Below are positions 1 to 8,798 of a stretch of DNA of 64,000 bases, piece after piece. The position numbers were made by a program, and so were the translations under genes. The first letter of the stretch is position 1, and each line of letters opens with the position of its first letter. Origin of the DNA: Alteromonas aquimaris (GTDB lineage: Bacteria; Pseudomonadota; Gammaproteobacteria; Enterobacterales; Alteromonadaceae); NCBI RefSeq assembly GCF_026183695.1, contig NZ_JAPFRD010000011.1, positions 532,796 through 596,795 on the forward strand, read 5' to 3'. The notes beneath the pieces are model-generated. The model made no database searches. It had not been told where the DNA came from and saw only the letters and a program-made list of their open reading frames with translations.

Positions 1-120
1 CCGCCTGCGCGGGAATGACTAAGGGGAGGCGGGCATATGCCACAACATAGTCATCGCCACGGAGGTGGCGATCTCTAGGCTTACCTCGTACCCTCGTCAT
101 CGCCACGCAGGTGGCGATCT
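1..120. repeat. Short palindromic repeats (REP-like), two families
   Basis: Two copies of a 24-bp palindromic motif, ATCGCCAC-4 nt-GTGGCGAT with flanking TC/CT, lie at 51-74 and 97-120. They differ at only one or two loop bases. Bases 1-26 are a partial copy of a second element (CGCCTGCGCGGGAATGAC) that recurs at 176-198. Both can fold as hairpins on either strand. The arrangement resembles bacterial REP/BIME elements, and no gene is present. Function is not determinable from sequence alone. Confidence 0.7.
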
Positions 121-175
121 TCTTGGTGTACTTTGTCTCTGTTGTTTATTGATCCTTGTTATGCGCTTACAAAGG

Positions 176-193
176 TTCCCGCCTGCGCGGGAA
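176..193. repeat. REP-like hairpin
   Basis: Perfect 7-bp inverted repeat TTCCCGC, loop CTGC, GCGGGAA, followed by TGAC. This is the intact copy of the element whose right half begins the window. Sequences of this kind are common extragenic palindromes in gammaproteobacteria. It also seeds the tandem array that follows, since the array unit begins with GAATGAC. Confidence 0.65.
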
Positions 194-311
194 TGACTAA
201 GGGGGCTTTAGGAATGGCTATGGGGGACTTTAGGAATGACTAAGGGGACTTTAGGAATGACTAAGGGGACTTTACGCATGACTAAGGGGGTTTTAGGAAT
301 GGCTATGCGCG
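191..311. repeat. Degenerate 21-bp tandem repeat, about six units
   Basis: Units start at about 191, 212, 234, 255, 276 and 297. The consensus is GAATGACTAAGGGGACTTTAG, with variants such as GGCTATGGGGG. The first unit is continuous with the REP-like hairpin at 176-193 and the last runs into another GCGCGGGAATGACC, so the array looks like expansion of the 3' shoulder of the palindrome. It lies just beyond the 3' end of mutH. No open reading frame is supported here. Confidence 0.75.
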
Positions 312-351
312 GGAATGACCAGGGCGGGGGTAAAACTACATAAGTGGCTTT

Positions 352-1026
352 TTACCCGAACGCTTCTCTTAATATTTCGCGGGTAAATTCCTTACGTAAA
401 TAAAATCCTCGGGGCCGCGTTCTAATTCTTTCGCCTTCTGGTCCAAATGCATCAGTGAGCACACTGCCATCAGCGGCCTTGGGACGCAATTGCATAACTT
501 TTCCGTGCCGGGCGGTAATGCGTTCTACTTCGCCCAATACAATCATTTCAGTAATTTCTTCCCAGTCTTGTTTAAGGGCCGCATCCTGTTGTGCACTGGG
601 TGTCCACATAACCGGCATGGCTATTCTGCGTTCAGCCACCGGGATTTGGCGTTCACCCTCAACTGGCATCCACAATACCTTGGATAATTTATTGCGTACA
701 TTGCAATTTTCCCACGTGGTGCCGGGGGGGATGAGTAAGGGCGCATAGCAGGCATAGGTGGTTTCAAGCGGCTCTCCGGCTGCATTGATAGGAATAGTTT
801 TCAATTCTATACCTAACTCAGGAAAATCCTGAGTGGGTTTAGAGCCAGCACTGGCCCCAAGCCAAGTTTCGATCAATTGACCAGTCCACCCCTTGTGGCG
901 CTTAAAATCAGGCGGAATGTGAATCCCTGCCAAAGTCGCTAACTCGCCAAGTGTCAGCCCTGCGATGCCCTGGCAGCGCGCGAGTAATTCCTCTGCGCTA
1001 GCGGGTGAAGTGGTAGGAGGGAGCAC
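352..1026 (-). CDS. mutH: DNA mismatch repair endonuclease MutH
   Basis: MutH nicks the unmethylated strand at hemimethylated GATC sites after activation by MutS and MutL in the cytoplasm. The 224-residue product is close to the usual length of about 230. The PD-(D/E)XK nuclease core is visible as D67, E74 and K76 in DFPELGIELK, matching D70/E77/K79 of E. coli. The start is GTG at 1026, preceded by AAAAGGA at suitable spacing. MutH implies a Dam-directed repair system elsewhere on the chromosome. It is divergent from rppH with 105 bp between starts, the same pairing as in E. coli. Its 3' end faces the repeat array at 1-311. Confidence 0.95.
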   Translation of the reverse strand: MLPPTTSPASAEELLARCQGIAGLTLGELATLAGIHIPPDFKRHKGWTGQLIETWLGASAGSKPTQDFPELGIELKTIPINAAGEPLETTYACYAPLLIPPGTTWENCNVRNKLSKVLWMPVEGERQIPVAERRIAMPVMWTPSAQQDAALKQDWEEITEMIVLGEVERITARHGKVMQLRPKAADGSVLTDAFGPEGERIRTRPRGFYLRKEFTREILREAFG

Positions 1027-1131
1027 GAATATATTGTCCTTTTTCCGTCTGTGAAATATTAATACTTTGAAAGGGCTATAGTTTATGGAAGAATGCAGGA
1101 ATAGAAAAGTTTATCGTGCCCGGGAGTCTAA

Positions 1132-1662
1132 GTGATAGATGCCGATGGATTCCGTGCGAATGTGGGTATAGTGATTTGCAACAGAATAGGACAAGTATTT
1201 TGGGCAAGGCGTTATGGTCAGCATTCATGGCAGTTTCCACAAGGCGGAATTGATGAAGGGGAAACTGCAGAACAAGCTATGTATCGGGAATTGCACGAAG
1301 AGGTAGGGCTAAATCCTGAAGATGTCTCTGTGCTGGGGGTAACACGCAATTGGTTACGTTACAAATTACCAAAGCGGTTAATCAGACAAGGTAGCAACCC
1401 TGTTTGTATAGGGCAAAAACAGAAGTGGTTTTTACTACAACTGGAATGTCCGGAAAAAGATGTTGATGTGCTTAAAACCGGTCATCCGGAATTTGATGAT
1501 TGGCGTTGGGTGAGCTACTGGTATCCCATCCGCAATGTGGTCTCGTTTAAACGCGATGTGTATCGACGGGTGTTAAAAGAGTTCTGTCCTGTGGTAATGG
1601 CACCGGGACGAGCGCAGCCTGCCCACCACAAGCGTTCGCGTAAAAAACGCAGAAGCGGTTAG
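1132..1662 (+). CDS. rppH: RNA pyrophosphohydrolase RppH
   Basis: RppH removes pyrophosphate from 5'-triphosphate RNA ends and so triggers RNase E-dependent mRNA decay. The product is 176 residues, the same as E. coli RppH, and similar along its whole length. The Nudix box is complete: G38, E44, R52-E53, E56-E57 and G59. Conserved blocks include [10 protein letters not shown] and WFLLQL. The C-terminus is a basic tail. The start is GTG at 1132 with GGGAG six bases upstream. It is followed by ptsP on the same strand, as in enterobacteria, so the two are probably co-transcribed. Confidence 0.95.
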   Translation: MIDADGFRANVGIVICNRIGQVFWARRYGQHSWQFPQGGIDEGETAEQAMYRELHEEVGLNPEDVSVLGVTRNWLRYKLPKRLIRQGSNPVCIGQKQKWFLLQLECPEKDVDVLKTGHPEFDDWRWVSYWYPIRNVVSFKRDVYRRVLKEFCPVVMAPGRAQPAHHKRSRKKRRSG

Positions 1663-1713
1663 GTTATGTAGTCGGTCAGGCAACACAAGGTGGCAACAAT
1701 GCAAAGCGGCAGT

Positions 1714-4002
1714 ATGCTGACAACACTCAAGCGCATCGTCCAGGAAATGATTCAAATTCCTGTGCTTGATGAAGCATTGTTCCGCCTTACCACTCGGGTC
1801 AAACAGACAACGAGTGTCGATTCCTGTTCAATATATCTGGCTGATTATGACAATCAGGAGTTTGTCCTAAAAGCCACAGACGGCTTAGCCCGCGAGTCTG
1901 TGGAATTGGTTCGCATCGGCTTTTCCGAAGGCCTGATTGGCCTGGTGGGGCAAAGAGAAGAACCGCTCAATATTGAAAACGCGCCGGGGCATCCTCGTTT
2001 TAAACACTACCCTGAAGTCAAAGAAGAAAATTATCTCGCCTTTCTAGGCACGCCTATTATTCACCAGCGCCGTGTGCTAGGCGTAATCACCATGCAGCAA
2101 GGGGAAATGCGTCGCTTCAGCGAGGATGAAGAAGCGTTTTTAGTGACGCTGGCTGCTCAGGTAGCATTGGAAATAACTAATGCAGACATCCGAGGAGCAT
2201 TGAGTAATACGTCGGTAGATGCGTCACCACGTCAAAAAAATGTGCGGGGCGTGGCAGGATCGCCAGGGCTGGCCGTGGGTAAAGGCTTTGCGTTTGACGC
2301 CAAGATTGATTTACGCAACTGGGTCGCGAGAAAAGCGCGCGGCGATATCGATGAAATTAATGCATATCGGACAGGCGTTGAGGCCACTCGAAAAGAAGTG
2401 GATAACTTATCAAAAGGGTTGGACGAAGGTATCCCGGAAGACGTGAAGTCGATATTTCAGCTCTATCACCATTTACTGGATGCAAACAGTTTAGGGCGAG
2501 AGGTTGAAGCAAAAATTCACCAGGGATGGGATGCCGCATCATCGTTAAAAATGGTAGTAGAGGATTATGCGGCGCGCTTTCAGAACATGGAAGACCCGTA
2601 TATGCAGGAACGAGCCATCGATATTATTGATCTTTCTAATCGTATATTGACCAACATATTGATTACGGTAAAAGGGCAAAAGGTCGAGCGAAAAACACCA
2701 CAGGAAGACAGTATTCTCATCGCGGATGAAGTCTCTGCATCCATGTTAGCCGAATTTCCTGCGCAGTATCTGAAGGGCATTGTGTCGGTCCGCGGGTCTA
2801 ACAATTCACACGCTGCTATATTGGCCAGAGCGATGGGCGTACCAGCCGTTATGGGTTGTCAAAACGTCTCGCCAGGGTTACTTGATGAAAAAGAAATATT
2901 ACTCGACGGTTATGCAGGCGAAGTAATTGTTGCACCCGCGCCCAGTATTCGGAGTGAGTTTTTACAGCTTATTCAAGAAGAACAGGTGCTGGCGGAGCGT
3001 ATTGCTGAAGAAGCCGATCGCCCCTCAGAAAGCCCCGATGGCTGGAAAATGTCGCTCTACGTAAATGCAGGGTTATCCACTGAAACAGAAATGGCGGGCA
3101 ATTCGCTAAGTGTGGGGATAGGCTTATATCGAACTGAAATTCCCTTTATGTTGCGCGAGCGCTTCCCGTCGGAACAAGAACAAGTGGTGCTATACCGACA
3201 AATCCTCGAATCTGCTCCCAACCTGCCTATCACCATGCGTACCTTGGATGTGGGTGGAGACAAACCCTTGCCATACTTTCCCATCAGCGAAGAAAATCCA
3301 TTTTTGGGTTGGCGGGGAATACGTTTAACCTTAGACCATCCGGAGATTTTTCTAGTCCAGGTAAGGGCAATGTTGCGCGCCAGTCTTGGATTGAATAATC
3401 TGCAAATCATGTTACCCATGATCACCTCAGTAAGCGAAGTAAAGGAGGCTAACCGGCTCATTGATCAGGCATTTTATGAAATTGGGGATGAAATTAAAGG
3501 GCAGCAGCTGGTGCTAAACCGACCACAAATTGGCATTATGTTGGAAGTGCCATCGGTGCTTTACCAATTACCTCAATTGGCTAAGCACGTGGACTTTTTC
3601 TCCGTGGGCAGCAACGACCTGACCCAATATTTACTTGCCGTGGATCGCAATAATTCACGGGTGGCTAATTTATACAACTGTTACCATCCGGCCGTACTTA
3701 GCGCTTTGTACGATATTGTTAAACAGGCTGACAATTATAAGGTGCCGGTGACAGTGTGCGGTGAGATTGCCGGCGAGCCCGGGGGCGCGATTCTGTTAAT
3801 GGGAATGGGCTATCGAAAATTGAGCATGAACGCTTACAATTTGAGAAAAGTTAACTGGCTTATTAGAAACGTATCGTTAAAAGAAAGTAAGCGTTTACTA
3901 TCTTGTGCCTTGACCGCCACCAGTCATGAACAAGTTTTTCAGCACATCAACGAGTTTTTGGAGCAAAAAGGCTTAGGCGGGCTGATCAGGGCAGGGGCGT
4001 AA
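1714..4002 (+). CDS. ptsP: Phosphoenolpyruvate-protein phosphotransferase PtsP (EI-Ntr)
   Basis: First enzyme of the nitrogen-related phosphotransferase system; it autophosphorylates from PEP and passes phosphate to NPr. An N-terminal GAF domain (about the first 160 residues) senses small molecules, followed by the EI N-terminal, phosphohistidine and PEP-binding domains. Counting from the longest ORF at 1690, the active-site His is H374 (SNNSHAAILAR) and the catalytic Cys is C690 (VTVCGEIAGE). Homologues begin MLxxLxxIV, which favours the ATG at 1714 (762 residues). An ATG at 1699 has a better RBS (AAGGTG) and remains possible. It sits between rppH and a TauE-family gene. A 7-bp hairpin (4003-4009/4017-4023) follows the stop, without a U tract. 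Confidence 0.93.
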   Translation: MLTTLKRIVQEMIQIPVLDEALFRLTTRVKQTTSVDSCSIYLADYDNQEFVLKATDGLARESVELVRIGFSEGLIGLVGQREEPLNIENAPGHPRFKHYPEVKEENYLAFLGTPIIHQRRVLGVITMQQGEMRRFSEDEEAFLVTLAAQVALEITNADIRGALSNTSVDASPRQKNVRGVAGSPGLAVGKGFAFDAKIDLRNWVARKARGDIDEINAYRTGVEATRKEVDNLSKGLDEGIPEDVKSIFQLYHHLLDANSLGREVEAKIHQGWDAASSLKMVVEDYAARFQNMEDPYMQERAIDIIDLSNRILTNILITVKGQKVERKTPQEDSILIADEVSASMLAEFPAQYLKGIVSVRGSNNSHAAILARAMGVPAVMGCQNVSPGLLDEKEILLDGYAGEVIVAPAPSIRSEFLQLIQEEQVLAERIAEEADRPSESPDGWKMSLYVNAGLSTETEMAGNSLSVGIGLYRTEIPFMLRERFPSEQEQVVLYRQILESAPNLPITMRTLDVGGDKPLPYFPISEENPFLGWRGIRLTLDHPEIFLVQVRAMLRASLGLNNLQIMLPMITSVSEVKEANRLIDQAFYEIGDEIKGQQLVLNRPQIGIMLEVPSVLYQLPQLAKHVDFFSVGSNDLTQYLLAVDRNNSRVANLYNCYHPAVLSALYDIVKQADNYKVPVTVCGEIAGEPGGAILLMGMGYRKLSMNAYNLRKVNWLIRNVSLKESKRLLSCALTATSHEQVFQHINEFLEQKGLGGLIRAGA

Positions 4003-4067
4003 TTCCTGCTCAAGGCGCAGGAAAATTGTGATAGGCTAAGTGCAATTTTTTTGGTGGTGGGAATGAC

Positions 4068-4874
4068 ATGGATCCGGCAGCAATAATTTTTGCTTGTTGT
4101 TTGGTGATGGGCTTAGTGGTCGGATTTCTGGCTGGGATGTTTGGGATAGGTGGGGGATTAATCATTGTTCCTGCGCTCACCTATTTACTCATCAGCGTAG
4201 CAGGGTTACAGCTTGAGCAAGTCATGCCTATGGCAGTGGCCACCTCGTTATCGACTATCATCTTCACTGGGTATTCCTCGGCCAGAGCGCATTATAAACT
4301 GGGAAACCTTAAGCGGTATATTGTACTCTGGTGTGGTATTGGAATTTCGCTGGGAGCAGTGTTAGGAGCGCAGGTCGCCAGTGCAATTTCCGGCGCGCTG
4401 TTAAAGAATGTGTTTGCCACCCTGATGATTGTAATTGCCTTACAGATGATTTTCGGTAAGCGTAATTCATCTTCTCATTATGCCTCCCGCAGTACGCTAA
4501 GTGGCATCGGCGCTGGAAGTGGCTTCGTCAGTGCGTTGATGGGAATTGGTGGGGGCGTGTTGTTGGTGCCCGCGCTGGTGTGGTTTCGCGTAAATATGCG
4601 CCAAGCTATAGGGTGCGCGGCACTTTGCGGTTTGGTCGTAGCTATTTTTGGTACGGCGAGCTTTGTCATTGCAGGACTGCACCAGACACATTTACCGCCG
4701 ATGACGTTGGGATACGTGTACCTGCCAGCAACATTTGGTATTGTAACTACATCTATCTTTACGGCTGGTGTCGGCGCGCGTGTGGGGCAGAAAGTAGATA
4801 CAGGTTTATTAAAAAAGTTGCTGGCAGGATTATTGATATTAGTCAGCATTAGAATGATTGTAGGAATTAATTAA
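4068..4874 (+). CDS. TauE/SafE (YfcA-like) family membrane transporter
   Basis: Predicted inner-membrane permease of 268 residues with about eight hydrophobic segments. It carries the duplicated glycine-rich motif of the TauE/SafE/DUF81 family, GMFGIGGGLIIVPAL near residue 25 and a second LMGIGGGVLLVPAL near 160. The family is linked to export or uptake of sulfonates and other small anions, but the substrate here cannot be read from sequence. The start ATG has GGTGGGA upstream. It ends 3 bp before lgt, so the two look co-transcribed, and it is an insertion relative to the E. coli ptsP-lgt order. Confidence 0.85.
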   Translation: MDPAAIIFACCLVMGLVVGFLAGMFGIGGGLIIVPALTYLLISVAGLQLEQVMPMAVATSLSTIIFTGYSSARAHYKLGNLKRYIVLWCGIGISLGAVLGAQVASAISGALLKNVFATLMIVIALQMIFGKRNSSSHYASRSTLSGIGAGSGFVSALMGIGGGVLLVPALVWFRVNMRQAIGCAALCGLVVAIFGTASFVIAGLHQTHLPPMTLGYVYLPATFGIVTTSIFTAGVGARVGQKVDTGLLKKLLAGLLILVSIRMIVGIN

Positions 4875-4877
4875 AAC

Positions 4878-5693
4878 ATGGTAGAAAGCAGTTATCTGGT
4901 ATTTCCCAGTATTGACCCGGTTATCTTCAGCGTAGGACCATTAAGTGTGCGCTGGTATGGTCTGATGTATCTTATTGGTTTTGTCGCCGCGTATATTCTG
5001 GCGCATAAGCGCTTGGAGCGCACGCCCTGGAGCAAAGACCAGTTAAGTGATCTATTATTCTGGGGGTTTTTAGGGGTAATTTTAGGAGGGCGCATCGGGT
5101 ATGTGTTGTTCTACCAGTTTGGGTTGTTCTTAGACGACCCGCTTTACTTGTTTAAAATTTGGACAGGCGGCATGTCATTCCACGGTGGATTGGTAGGTGT
5201 CATTATTGCCCTGGTTATTCAGGCGCGCCGCATGAATGCGTCGCTTCTACAAGTGGGAGACTTTGTGGCACCGCTGGTTCCTATTGGCTTAGGCGCCGGG
5301 CGTATCGGAAATTTCTTAAATGCAGAACTGTGGGGAAGAACCACCGATGTTCCTTGGGCGGTAATATTTCCAGATGCTGGACCGGAACCCCGTCACCCGT
5401 CGCAACTGTATGAGTTTGCCCTTGAAGGCGTAGTGCTTTTCGCCATTTTATGGATTTACTCGGCCAAACCACGTCCGGTAGGGGCTGTGGGGGGATTGTT
5501 CTTGCTAGGCTATGGGGTATTCCGCTTTATTATTGAATTTTTCCGTGAGCCCGATGCCCATATAGGTTTGTATCAAATGGGATTCAGTCAAGGCCAATTG
5601 TTGTGTATACCCATGATCCTGATTGGTTTGTTCCTTATGCTCAGAGCGTATAAAAAGGGTAACTATCCACCCGCTACTGCGCAGGTGAAGTAA
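4878..5693 (+). CDS. lgt: Prolipoprotein diacylglyceryl transferase Lgt
   Basis: Lgt transfers a diacylglyceryl group from phosphatidylglycerol to the lipobox cysteine of prolipoproteins, the first step in lipoprotein maturation at the inner membrane. The protein has 271 residues and seven or so membrane segments. The Lgt signature is present ([16 protein letters not shown], with R142 and N145) and so is the essential His in [11 protein letters not shown] (H102). It precedes thyA by 2 bp, the same order as in E. coli. Likely substrates in this window include the lipoproteins PrsT, TadD and the 83-residue Tad-locus protein. Confidence 0.96.
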   Translation: MVESSYLVFPSIDPVIFSVGPLSVRWYGLMYLIGFVAAYILAHKRLERTPWSKDQLSDLLFWGFLGVILGGRIGYVLFYQFGLFLDDPLYLFKIWTGGMSFHGGLVGVIIALVIQARRMNASLLQVGDFVAPLVPIGLGAGRIGNFLNAELWGRTTDVPWAVIFPDAGPEPRHPSQLYEFALEGVVLFAILWIYSAKPRPVGAVGGLFLLGYGVFRFIIEFFREPDAHIGLYQMGFSQGQLLCIPMILIGLFLMLRAYKKGNYPPATAQVK

Positions 5694-5695
5694 TT

Positions 5696-6529
5696 ATGAA
5701 AGAGTATCTTGCACTGATGCGCCATGTGAAAGAACATGGTTTTAAAAAAGAAGACCGAACCGGCACTGGCACTTTAAGTGTATTTGGTTATCAAATGCGC
5801 TTTAATCTGGCGGAGGGCTTTCCCCTTGTCACGACGAAAAAGTGCCATCTTAAATCCATCATTCATGAGCTTCTATGGTTTTTGAAAGGTGAAACCAATA
5901 TTGCCTATTTGAAAGAGAATGGCGTTTCAATCTGGGATGAATGGGCGACAGAAGCGGGTGAACTGGGCCCTGTGTATGGGAAACAATGGCGCAGTTGGGA
6001 CGCAGGTGACGGTAACAGTGTGGATCAGATCCAAGCCGTTATTGAAGAGATTAAATTGAATCCCGACTCTCGAAGGTTAATTGTCAGTGCGTGGAATCCG
6101 GCCGTGTTGCCTGACACCACGTTTTCACCCAAAGAAAACGCCGCCAGGGGTAAGCAAGCCTTGCCACCGTGCCACACGATGTTTCAGTTTTACGTCTTAG
6201 ATGGGAAGCTATCCTGCCAGTTGTATCAGCGTAGCGGCGATGTATTTTTAGGAGTGCCCTTTAATATAGCCAGTTATGCATTATTGACCATGATGGTGGC
6301 ACAAGTGTGTGACTTAAAATTAGGTGACTTTGTTCACACACTGGGTGATGCTCACCTATATTTAAATCATCTTGAGCAAGCGGAAGAACAATTGCGTCGT
6401 GAGCCCTATGCGCGGCCGCAAATGAAACTAAATCCAGCGGTGAAAGATATTTTTGGTTTTACCTATGATGACTTTACACTAACCGACTACCAGGCCCATC
6501 CTCACATTAAGGCACCGGTAGCGATATAA
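5696..6529 (+). CDS. thyA: Thymidylate synthase ThyA
   Basis: Converts dUMP to dTMP using methylene-tetrahydrofolate. The catalytic cysteine is C159 in [12 protein letters not shown], and the dUMP and folate-binding blocks ([23 protein letters not shown]) are intact. At 277 residues it is 13 longer than E. coli ThyA. The extra residues form a polar loop at about 142-155, just before the active site. Vibrio and some other marine gammaproteobacteria appear to have a similar insertion, so this is probably lineage-typical. It starts 2 bp after the lgt stop. Confidence 0.96.
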   Translation: MKEYLALMRHVKEHGFKKEDRTGTGTLSVFGYQMRFNLAEGFPLVTTKKCHLKSIIHELLWFLKGETNIAYLKENGVSIWDEWATEAGELGPVYGKQWRSWDAGDGNSVDQIQAVIEEIKLNPDSRRLIVSAWNPAVLPDTTFSPKENAARGKQALPPCHTMFQFYVLDGKLSCQLYQRSGDVFLGVPFNIASYALLTMMVAQVCDLKLGDFVHTLGDAHLYLNHLEQAEEQLRREPYARPQMKLNPAVKDIFGFTYDDFTLTDYQAHPHIKAPVAI

Positions 6530-6552
6530 TAAAAAAGGATCAGGAAAACGTT

Positions 6553-7575
6553 ATGAGCACGCCAGTTCTTATATGTGATGACTCAGGATTTGCGCGAAAG
6601 CAAATGGCGCGCTCTATTCCTGATGGGTGGGATGTCAGTATTTCCTACGCAGAAAATGGACAAGAGGCACTGGAGTGCATCCGTCAAGGGAAAGGCGACA
6701 TCATGTTTCTTGATTTGAATATGCCCATCATGGATGGATATCAAACCATGGAAGCGATTCGCAAAGACGATCTGCCGTGTCTGGTGATAGTGGTATCTGG
6801 CGATGTGCAACCGGAAGCGCGCGAACGCATGGTAGCGATGGGGGCCTTGGATTTTATCCGCAAACCCATCGATAACGATAAGCTAACCACGTTGCTGAAG
6901 CAGTACGGTATCTACGATGGCGAGGCCACAGCATCCAGCCGCCGGGCCGATGCCAGGCTTTCTCATGCTGCATCACAGGATGAACGCTTAGACGCTTACA
7001 GAGAGCTGGTCAACGTAGCGATGGGAAGGGCCGGGGAAAATCTGGCTAAATTATTAAACGAATTTATTGATCTACCTATTCCCAACGTCAATGTGATTGA
7101 GTCGAATGAATTGCACATGGCCATTGCGGAGATCAATCATAATGACAGCGTTTCAGCCGTTTCGAAGGGATTTGTAAGCGCTGGCATTAATGGGGAAGCC
7201 CTGGTTATTTTTAGTGATGCCAACACCGCTGATATGGTAAGGATGTTGCAATACGACGATGAAGGGGATGAGCTGCTACAGCTTGAAGCGCTAATGGATG
7301 TGTCTAATATCCTTATCGGCGCATGCCTGAACGCGCTGTCCACCCAACTAAACGTCAGTTTTAGTCATAGCCATCCCATTTTATTAGGACGTAACCGCGG
7401 GCTCGACTCCCTGTTGCATGATTCTATCTCCCGCTGGACCAAAATAATGGCGGTGGAAATTGCCTATTCTATCAAGAGTCGTGATATCAGTTTTGATTTA
7501 CTTCTGCTATTTCCAGACAGTGCAATGGAGAAAGTTTACACTCGTCTGGTCGACATGACGGAGAACAACGCATGA
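6553..7575 (+). CDS. Response regulator with CheY-like receiver and CheC/CheX-like output
   Basis: Cytoplasmic signalling protein of 340 residues. The N-terminal receiver (1-120) has the acidic pair D9-D10, phospho-acceptor D54 in MFLDLNMP, and K104 in RKP. After a linker, residues 130-340 resemble the CheC/CheX/FliY phosphatase fold (ALMDVSNILIGACLNALSTQL). CheC-type domains dephosphorylate CheY-P, so the protein may act on its own receiver or another one; this is inference. No kinase is adjacent. Its TGA overlaps the ATG of the diguanylate cyclase (ATGA), so the two are translationally coupled and probably act in one pathway. Confidence 0.85.
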   Translation: MSTPVLICDDSGFARKQMARSIPDGWDVSISYAENGQEALECIRQGKGDIMFLDLNMPIMDGYQTMEAIRKDDLPCLVIVVSGDVQPEARERMVAMGALDFIRKPIDNDKLTTLLKQYGIYDGEATASSRRADARLSHAASQDERLDAYRELVNVAMGRAGENLAKLLNEFIDLPIPNVNVIESNELHMAIAEINHNDSVSAVSKGFVSAGINGEALVIFSDANTADMVRMLQYDDEGDELLQLEALMDVSNILIGACLNALSTQLNVSFSHSHPILLGRNRGLDSLLHDSISRWTKIMAVEIAYSIKSRDISFDLLLLFPDSAMEKVYTRLVDMTENNA

Positions 7576-8531
7576 TGGACAGTGAAGTAGCCCAGTTGCA
7601 CTGGCAGTATCATTTATTAAGTTCGATAGAAGTAGGAATTGTTGTACTGGATAACGAATTCAAGGTGGAAGTGTGGAACCAGTTCATGGAGAACCATTCT
7701 GATCTACTTCCTGGCACAATCTGCGGCACTTCCCTATTTGCTCACTTTCCGGAAATAGACGAGAAATGGTTCCGTGCCAAAGCCGACCCCGTGTTCACCC
7801 TTGAATCACCGGTATTTTTGATATGGGAGCAGCGACCCTATCTATTCAAGTTTGGTAGTAATCGCCCGATTACGTCTGAATCTGAATTTATGTACCAAAA
7901 TGTCACCATGTTTCCATTGACCTCGCCTTCGGGGAAAGTGGAAAAAATATGTCTGATGATTTATGACGTAACAGACCAGGCAATGAGTAAACAACGCGCT
8001 GAACGGTTGAACGAAGAACTGAAAATTATGAGCCGGGTGGATGGCCTGACCGGGTTATATAACCGACGTTACTGGCAAGAACGCTTCGATATGATATTTA
8101 AATTGGCGAAACGTCGGGACAAAGCGGTCTCCGCAATGATGTTAGACATTGACCATTTTAAAAAGGTAAATGATACCTATGGTCATCAAGCGGGGGACAA
8201 AGTTATTCAGACGCTGGCGCAGGTGATAACCCAATCGGTGCGCGAAACCGATTTGGCGGGCCGCTATGGGGGCGAAGAGTTTGCTATCGTGCTTACCGAT
8301 ACCGACGCCAACAACGCGCGTATCGTCGCAGAACGAATTCGGTCTGCCGCCGAAGCCACCAAAGTTCAGCACGAAGGCAATACGATTACGTTTACCGTCA
8401 GCATCGGCTTGTCTGAATACGGTAGTCACTGTCAATCAGCCCTGGGATGGCTGGAAATGGCCGATCAGGCGTTATATGACGCTAAAGTCAGCGGCCGTAA
8501 CCAGATTATTACTAAAAATACGCCAGACTAG
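7572..8531 (+). CDS. PAS-GGDEF diguanylate cyclase
   Basis: Makes c-di-GMP from two GTP. The first 130 or so residues look PAS-like, with no membrane segment, followed by a short helical linker and a GGDEF domain (about 155-315). The active site is GGEEF at 233-237. An inhibitory I-site RETD lies at 224-227, exactly five residues before it, so product feedback is expected. The substrate-binding block MMLDIDHFKKVND is intact. It is coupled by a 4-bp overlap to the upstream receiver-CheC protein, which probably controls it. Confidence 0.92.
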   Translation: MMDSEVAQLHWQYHLLSSIEVGIVVLDNEFKVEVWNQFMENHSDLLPGTICGTSLFAHFPEIDEKWFRAKADPVFTLESPVFLIWEQRPYLFKFGSNRPITSESEFMYQNVTMFPLTSPSGKVEKICLMIYDVTDQAMSKQRAERLNEELKIMSRVDGLTGLYNRRYWQERFDMIFKLAKRRDKAVSAMMLDIDHFKKVNDTYGHQAGDKVIQTLAQVITQSVRETDLAGRYGGEEFAIVLTDTDANNARIVAERIRSAAEATKVQHEGNTITFTVSIGLSEYGSHCQSALGWLEMADQALYDAKVSGRNQIITKNTPD

Positions 8532-8798
8532 TGCTAATACCAAACCGTACTGAAGTTTGCTCACTCAGCGCTTAAATTTTTATCCGTTTGACAAGCCACT
8601 GGCGTGAAGCTTTAGTGGTGCTGAATCGAACGCAGTTAAGGCCGCTGAAATGTGGAAAACGCCGCGCCTAAAGGAAGATAAAGGCGGTTATCTGTTCCGC
8701 GTTACCTGGGCGTTAAAGGCTCCAGCCTCATATCACATATCACTTATCACCAAAGCGTCTTTGTTAGATTGCTTTCTCTATCTCTAAGCTGAACCATA

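Noticed and set aside
1-320. CRISPR array
   Set aside because: The repeats are directly contiguous or palindromic with no unique spacers of regular length, and no cas genes are present.
5696-6529. Extra 13 residues in ThyA as a sign of insertion or transfer
   Set aside because: A similar loop is remembered from Vibrio-type ThyA; the frame and all active-site blocks are intact.
8601-8798. Open stretch of about 57 codons between the diguanylate cyclase and the AmpG-like gene
   Set aside because: No start codon with RBS near its beginning and no resemblance to a known protein; could be a gene remnant but evidence is too thin.
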